A stretch of 64,000 bases of DNA, taken from assembly GCF_002564005.1 (NCBI RefSeq), contig NZ_PDJG01000001.1:620001-684000 (forward strand), in the 5' to 3' direction. Below are positions 60,154 to 64,000 of this stretch, piece by piece; within the stretch, counting starts at the first letter, position 1, and each line of letters opens with the position of its first letter. Both the position numbers and the translations under genes were made by a program. The notes under the pieces were generated by a model. The model was given only the letters and a program-made list of their open reading frames with translations, searched no databases and had not been told where the DNA came from. The DNA comes from Sanguibacter antarcticus (GTDB taxonomy: Bacteria; Actinomycetota; Actinomycetes; Actinomycetales; Cellulomonadaceae).

Positions 60154-60846
60154 GTGACAGACGACCTCAACCTGACAGCCGTGGCGCAGGACTATCTCAA
60201 GATCGTCTGGAGCCTCCAGGAGTGGTCCGCTGAACCGGTCACGACCACGCTCCTCGCAGAACGGCTCGGCGTCGGCACCTCGACGGTGTCCGAGACGGTG
60301 CGGCGCCTCACCGGTCAAGGGCTGCTCGAGCACCCGCGGTACGGGAGCATCGGGCTCACCCCGGCCGGGCGCGAGCACGCGGTGAAGATCGTCCGCCGCC
60401 ACCGGCTCATCGAGACGTTCCTCGTCTCTGAGCTCGGCTACACGTGGGACGAGGTGCACGACGAGGCGGAGGTCCTCGAGCACGCGGTCTCCGACCTCAT
60501 GGTCGAGCGCATCGACGCCCGCCTCGACCACCCGGTCAGAGACCCGCACGGTGACCCGATCCCCGGTGCAGACGGAGCGGTCCAGACACCGGACGCCCTC
60601 ACCCTCGCTGTGCTCGACGCGGGCGCGAGCGGCCACGTCGTGCGGATCTCTGACGCAGACCCCGAGGTGCTGCGCTACTTCACCGAGCTCGGGTTCGGGC
60701 TCGACGCCCCGCTACGCGTGGTCGAGCGCCGCGACTTCGCTGGCGTCCTGTCCATCGAGTGGGCACCCGCAGACGACTGCGAGGACCTCCGACGCACCGA
60801 TCTCGGTCTGCGTGCTGCCGACGCGGTCTGGATCGCCGTCGCATGA
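60154..60846 (+). CDS. mntR: DtxR-family metalloregulator, MntR-like
   Basis: A 230-residue DtxR/MntR repressor. The winged helix (about 10-70) has TTLLAERLGVGTSTVSETVR. The metal/dimer domain (71-145) has RRHRLIETFL (His83, Glu87) and DEAEVLEHAVSD (Glu106, Glu109, His110). The C-terminal FeoA/SH3-like domain has ISDADPEVLRYFTELGFG. At the two selectivity positions it has Asp13 and Glu106 where DtxR has Met10 and Cys102. This is the MntR pattern and suggests Mn2+ sensing. It is upstream of and overlapping an MFS exporter gene. Confidence 0.85.
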   Translation: MTDDLNLTAVAQDYLKIVWSLQEWSAEPVTTTLLAERLGVGTSTVSETVRRLTGQGLLEHPRYGSIGLTPAGREHAVKIVRRHRLIETFLVSELGYTWDEVHDEAEVLEHAVSDLMVERIDARLDHPVRDPHGDPIPGADGAVQTPDALTLAVLDAGASGHVVRISDADPEVLRYFTELGFGLDAPLRVVERRDFAGVLSIEWAPADDCEDLRRTDLGLRAADAVWIAVA

Positions 60847-62063
60847 GCGGGTACTTGCACGGACTGCGCGCACGCGCGGCTGCACGGCCCGGCACCGCTC
60901 TCCTCGCGCTCGCGCTGGGAGGGTTCACGATCGGGACCACCGAGTTCGCGACGATGGGCATCCTCACGAACATCGCGGACGGGCTCGGGACCTCGATCCC
61001 GGCCGCCGGTCACGCCATCACCGCCTACGCGCTCGGCGTCGTCGTCGGTGCGCCGCTCATCACCGTCGTCGCGGCGCGCGTCGCGCGCAAGACGCTCGCG
61101 GTCTGGCTCATGGTCGCCTACAGCCTCGGGAACCTGCTCTCTGCGTGGGCTCCGAACCTCGACCTCCTGCTCCTCGGACGATTCCTCACCGGGCTGCCGC
61201 ACGGAGTGTTCTTCGGGGTCGGCGCAGTGCTCGGCACCGCAGTCGTCGGTGCCGCCCGGCGCGGGTACGCCGTCGCGATGATGATGGCGGGGCTGACGGT
61301 CGCGAACATCGTCGGAGTGCCGTTGTCCTCCTGGGCGGGACAGAACCTCGGGTGGCGAGCGACGTTCCTCATCGTCGGTGTCCTGGGCTTGCTCACCGTC
61401 GTCTTCCTCGTGCTCCTACTCCCGCACCCGCCGGCACCGGTGGGAGCGAGCGTCCGCCGGGAGCTCGGAGCGCTGCGCAACGGCCCGCTGTGGATCACCT
61501 TCGGAGCGTCCGCCATCGGGTTCGGCGGGCTCTTCATCGTCTACACGTACGTCAAGCCGACTCTCCTGTACGTGACCAGGCTCGACGAGTCGGCCGTGCC
61601 CCTCGTGCTCGCGCTCTTCGGCGTCGGGATGACGATCGGTGTCCTCCTCGGCGGCCGCCTCGTCGACGGCAACGTCATGCGAGCCACGTACGTCGGCTAC
61701 GGCAGCACGGCCGTCGCGCTCGCGCTGTTCGCGCTCGTGGGCGCCAGTCCCGTCCCGGCGGTCCTCGCCCTCGTCCTGCTCGGTGTCACGTCGCAGATCC
61801 TCGGCATCGCTCTCCAGGCCCGGCTCATGGACCTCTCGCCGCACGCGCCGTCCCTCGGGGCCGCGCTGTGCCACTCCTCGCTCAACGCGGCCAACGCCAA
61901 CGGCGCGTTCGTCGGTGGCCTCGTGATCTCTGCCTCGTGGGGCTACCTGTCCCTCGCGTGGGCCGGGGTAGCGATGACCCTCGTAGGGCTCGCGCTCGTG
62001 CTGGCCTTCGGACGCCAGCACACCTCACGCGTCTCGGCGGACATCCTCGACGCACCCGTCTAG
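60843..62063 (+). CDS. MFS transporter, DHA1 family
   Basis: A 406-residue 12-helix major facilitator of the AraJ/drug:H+ antiporter 1 group. It has GGFTIGTTEFATMGILTNIA at the first helix, GRFLTGLPHGVFFGVGAVLG with the family's GRxLxGxxxG motif and LGWRATFLIVGVLGL. The ATG overlaps the mntR stop by four bases (ATGA), so the two are co-expressed. Whether it exports manganese, a drug or a sugar is unknown; DHA1 proteins are not usual metal exporters. Start chosen at the coupling ATG. Confidence 0.86.
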   Translation: MSGYLHGLRARAAARPGTALLALALGGFTIGTTEFATMGILTNIADGLGTSIPAAGHAITAYALGVVVGAPLITVVAARVARKTLAVWLMVAYSLGNLLSAWAPNLDLLLLGRFLTGLPHGVFFGVGAVLGTAVVGAARRGYAVAMMMAGLTVANIVGVPLSSWAGQNLGWRATFLIVGVLGLLTVVFLVLLLPHPPAPVGASVRRELGALRNGPLWITFGASAIGFGGLFIVYTYVKPTLLYVTRLDESAVPLVLALFGVGMTIGVLLGGRLVDGNVMRATYVGYGSTAVALALFALVGASPVPAVLALVLLGVTSQILGIALQARLMDLSPHAPSLGAALCHSSLNAANANGAFVGGLVISASWGYLSLAWAGVAMTLVGLALVLAFGRQHTSRVSADILDAPV

Positions 62064-62099
62064 CATGATGACCCGCCCACACCCACGAAGGAGCCAGGC

Positions 62100-62777
62100 G
62101 TGAGAGACGACCAGCCGTACCCCGTCGCCGACCTCAGCGACGGACCTGAGGACTCCGATCTCGACCTGGACCTCGCGCCCGTGGAGAACCTCCTGACGCC
62201 TGCCCGGCTGGGCTGGTCCCTCCTCGTGCTCGGGCTCGTCGGCTTCGCGGCGTCGCTGGCGCTGAGCATCGAGAAGGTCCTCAAGCTGGCCGACCCCGAC
62301 CACGTCGCCAGCTGTTCCATCAACATCTTCCTCGACTGCTCCGTGGCCATGGGGTCCTGGCAGGGGGCCCTCCTCGGCTTTCCCAACTCGTTCGTCGGCG
62401 TCGCGGCGTTCCCCGTGGTGGTCACGACAGGGGTCGTGCTCCTCACCGGTGCGCGGCTGCCACGCTGGTACTGGCTCTCCCTCTTCACCGGGGTGGTCGT
62501 CGCGTGCGGGCTCGTGGTCTTCCTCGTCCACACGTCGGTCTCGGTGCTCGGCAAGCTCTGCCCCTACTGCATGGTCGTCTGGGTGGCAGTCCTCCCGCTC
62601 GTCGTGCACGTCGGCACGTACGTCGTGCAAGAACGCTTCCTCCCTGCACCGGAGAGGCTGCGCGCGTTCCTCGTCGCGAACCGGTCGATCGTCGTCGTCG
62701 TGCTCTACGTCCTCGTCATCGTCTGGGTGGCCATCGGTCTCGGCCCCGCGATCGCCGACCACGTGCGCTACGCCTGA
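62100..62777 (+). CDS. Vitamin K epoxide reductase (VKOR) family protein
   Basis: A 225-residue membrane protein with four to five helices. It has the VKOR pairs: an outer loop with [15 protein letters not shown] (two Cys) and the quinone-proximal CPYCMVVW. It reoxidises a DsbA-like thiol oxidase using menaquinone, driving disulfide bonds outside the cell. No fused thioredoxin domain and no adjacent DsbA gene are visible. GTG 62100 follows AAGGAG; TAGCAT (62063-62068) may be its -10. The first about 35 residues are acidic and cytoplasmic. Confidence 0.87.
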   Translation: MRDDQPYPVADLSDGPEDSDLDLDLAPVENLLTPARLGWSLLVLGLVGFAASLALSIEKVLKLADPDHVASCSINIFLDCSVAMGSWQGALLGFPNSFVGVAAFPVVVTTGVVLLTGARLPRWYWLSLFTGVVVACGLVVFLVHTSVSVLGKLCPYCMVVWVAVLPLVVHVGTYVVQERFLPAPERLRAFLVANRSIVVVVLYVLVIVWVAIGLGPAIADHVRYA

Positions 62778-62843
62778 CGTCCCACCGCCGGCTGTGGTCG
62801 GCCTCGACGCGGACGGACGGGCGGTCGGGCCGCTGCCGGACGG

Positions 62844-62849
62844 TAAAGT
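62844..62849 (+). promoter_or_regulatory. -10 hexamer of leuS (near-leaderless)
   Basis: TAAAGT with seven bases to the GTG at 62857 and no Shine-Dalgarno sequence. A T-box leader is not visible. Confidence 0.45.
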
Positions 62850-62856
62850 TGACCGG

Positions 62857-64000
62857 GTGACCACGCAGGATTCTCCCCGTACCGATGCTCCCCGTCCCTC
62901 CGCTCAGGGGCCCGCCGCACCGTCGTTCCGCTATACCGCCGCGCTCGCAGCCGAGATCGAGCTTCGCTGGCAGGAACGCTGGCAGGAGCTCGGGACGTTC
63001 CATGCAGCGAACCCGGTCGGCGAGCTGACCGACGGCGCGGGGCGCAACGCCGACCCGGCGAGCCCGAGCTTCTTCGTCATGGACATGTTCCCGTACCCGT
63101 CGGGTGCGGGCCTCCACGTGGGCCACCCGCTCGGGTACATCGCCACGGACGTCGTCGGGCGATTCCGACGCATGTGCGGCGACAACGTGCTCCACGCCCT
63201 CGGCTTCGACGCGTTCGGGCTTCCTGCCGAGCAGTACGCGGTCCAGACGGGACAGCACCCGCGGACCACGACGGACCTCAACATCACGAACATGCGGCGT
63301 CAGCTCGGTCGGCTCGGGATGGCGTACGACGACCGCCGGACCTTCGCCACGACGGACTCCGAGTACGTCCGCTGGACGCAGTGGATCTTCCTGCGCATCT
63401 TCAACTCTTGGTACGACGAGACGGCGCCTCGCCCTGACGGCGGTGTCGGGCGTGCGCGCCCGATCGCTGACCTCGAGGAGGAGTACGCCTCGGGTGCACG
63501 GCCTGTGCCCGGCGGCACGTGGGACGCGCTCTCGCTCGCCGACCGTCGTGCGCTCGTCAACTCGCAGCGGCTCGCGTACGTCTCCGACGCGCCCGTGAAC
63601 TGGTGTCCGGGGCTCGGGACCGTCCTCGCGAACGAGGAGGTCACTGCCGACGGCAGGTCGGAGCGCGGCAACTTCCCGGTCTTCCAGCGGAGCCTGCGGC
63701 AGTGGAACATGCGGATCACCGCGTACGCGGACCGTCTGGTCGACGACCTCGAGACGATCGACTGGCCGGACAAGGTCAAGGCCATGCAGCGCAACTGGAT
63801 CGGCCGCTCCGAAGGGGCGCACGTCCGGTTCGCCGTCGGTACGGACGACGCCACGATCGCGGTCTTCACCACCCGCCCGGACACGCTCTTCGGGGCGACG
63901 TTCATGGTGGTCGCCCCCGAGCACCCCGTGCTCGCCGACCACGTCCCGGCCGCATGGCCCGAGGGCACCAAGAGCGTCTGGACCGGTGGCCATGCGACGC
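62857..64000 (+). CDS. leuS: Leucyl-tRNA synthetase (partial, 5' part)
   Basis: The first 381 codons of a class I aminoacyl-tRNA synthetase; the gene runs off the right end. [20 protein letters not shown] contains the HIGH-type motif (HVGH, about 87). [16 protein letters not shown] and [19 protein letters not shown] are leucyl-specific, and [20 protein letters not shown] begins the CP1 editing domain. An insertion-like stretch (about 185-235) follows the typical actinobacterial LeuS. GTG 62857 is chosen for its -10 spacing; the first 30 residues are Pro/Ser-rich and poorly conserved. Confidence 0.96.
   Translation, partial: MTTQDSPRTDAPRPSAQGPAAPSFRYTAALAAEIELRWQERWQELGTFHAANPVGELTDGAGRNADPASPSFFVMDMFPYPSGAGLHVGHPLGYIATDVVGRFRRMCGDNVLHALGFDAFGLPAEQYAVQTGQHPRTTTDLNITNMRRQLGRLGMAYDDRRTFATTDSEYVRWTQWIFLRIFNSWYDETAPRPDGGVGRARPIADLEEEYASGARPVPGGTWDALSLADRRALVNSQRLAYVSDAPVNWCPGLGTVLANEEVTADGRSERGNFPVFQRSLRQWNMRITAYADRLVDDLETIDWPDKVKAMQRNWIGRSEGAHVRFAVGTDDATIAVFTTRPDTLFGATFMVVAPEHPVLADHVPAAWPEGTKSVWTGGHAT

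Overview
The window is high-GC DNA with dense, short-spaced genes and many GTG starts. It looks like chromosomal sequence from an actinobacterium. The gene orders coaD-sepIVA-DUF177-rpmF-rnc-mutM and rne-rplU-rpmA-obgE-proB-proA-nadD-rsfS, a C50-carotenoid operon and a DevR/DevS pair fit Micrococcales (Cellulomonas/Sanguibacter/Oerskovia-like). The genus is an inference, not something the sequence proves. I see no insertion sequence, prophage or CRISPR array.

Layout. 1-2600: end of ddl, a DUF3515 lipoprotein, thiL, an acetyltransferase and rpmB. 2.9-11.2 kb: housekeeping run (DAK2 protein, recG, rsmD, coaD, SepIVA-like protein, DUF177, rpmF, rnc, mutM). 11.3-20.9 kb: DUF4259 protein, a 2-hydroxyacid dehydrogenase, response regulator devR, and a reverse-strand operon cydA-cydB-cydD-cydC-devS. 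This operon encodes cytochrome bd oxidase, its thiol exporter and a DevS-type kinase. 21.2-33.8 kb: RNase E/G, L21, L27, Obg, proline synthesis (proB, proA), a 48-residue membrane protein, nadD, a Pro/Gln-rich membrane protein, rsfS and a histidine phosphatase. 33.9-42.4 kb: tRNA-Ala followed by an accessory mixture (unassigned coding-like stretch, TetR plus oxidoreductase, glycerate kinase plus methyltransferase, YchJ, an unknown protein, CYTH, esterase, small membrane protein). 42.4-48.3 kb: a MarR regulator divergent from idi-crtE-crtB-crtI-crtYe-crtYf-crtEb. 48.3-52 kb: TRIC channel, tdk, Asp/Glu racemase-like protein, flavodoxin, aldo/keto reductase. 52.1-60.1 kb: orphan heparinase-like lyase, mqo, CotH lipoprotein, PPOX protein, membrane metallophosphoesterase. 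60.1-64 kb: mntR, an MFS exporter, a VKOR-family protein and the 5' part of leuS.

How the genes work together. The carotenoid cluster is a complete route from IPP/DMAPP to a cyclised C50 carotenoid. Six of its seven genes overlap a neighbour by 4 or more bases, which indicates translational coupling. A 7-bp inverted repeat lies between idi and the MarR gene, over idi's probable -35 and just upstream of the MarR -10. The cyd operon ends in a DevS-like kinase, DevR sits convergent to it, and a DevR-box-like palindrome lies about 90 bp upstream of cydA. This suggests a redox/hypoxia circuit controlling the bd oxidase.

A recurrent feature is a TANNNT hexamer ending 5-7 (usually 6) bases before the start codon, without a clear Shine-Dalgarno sequence. 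This marks probable leaderless transcripts at about a dozen genes and helps fix their starts.
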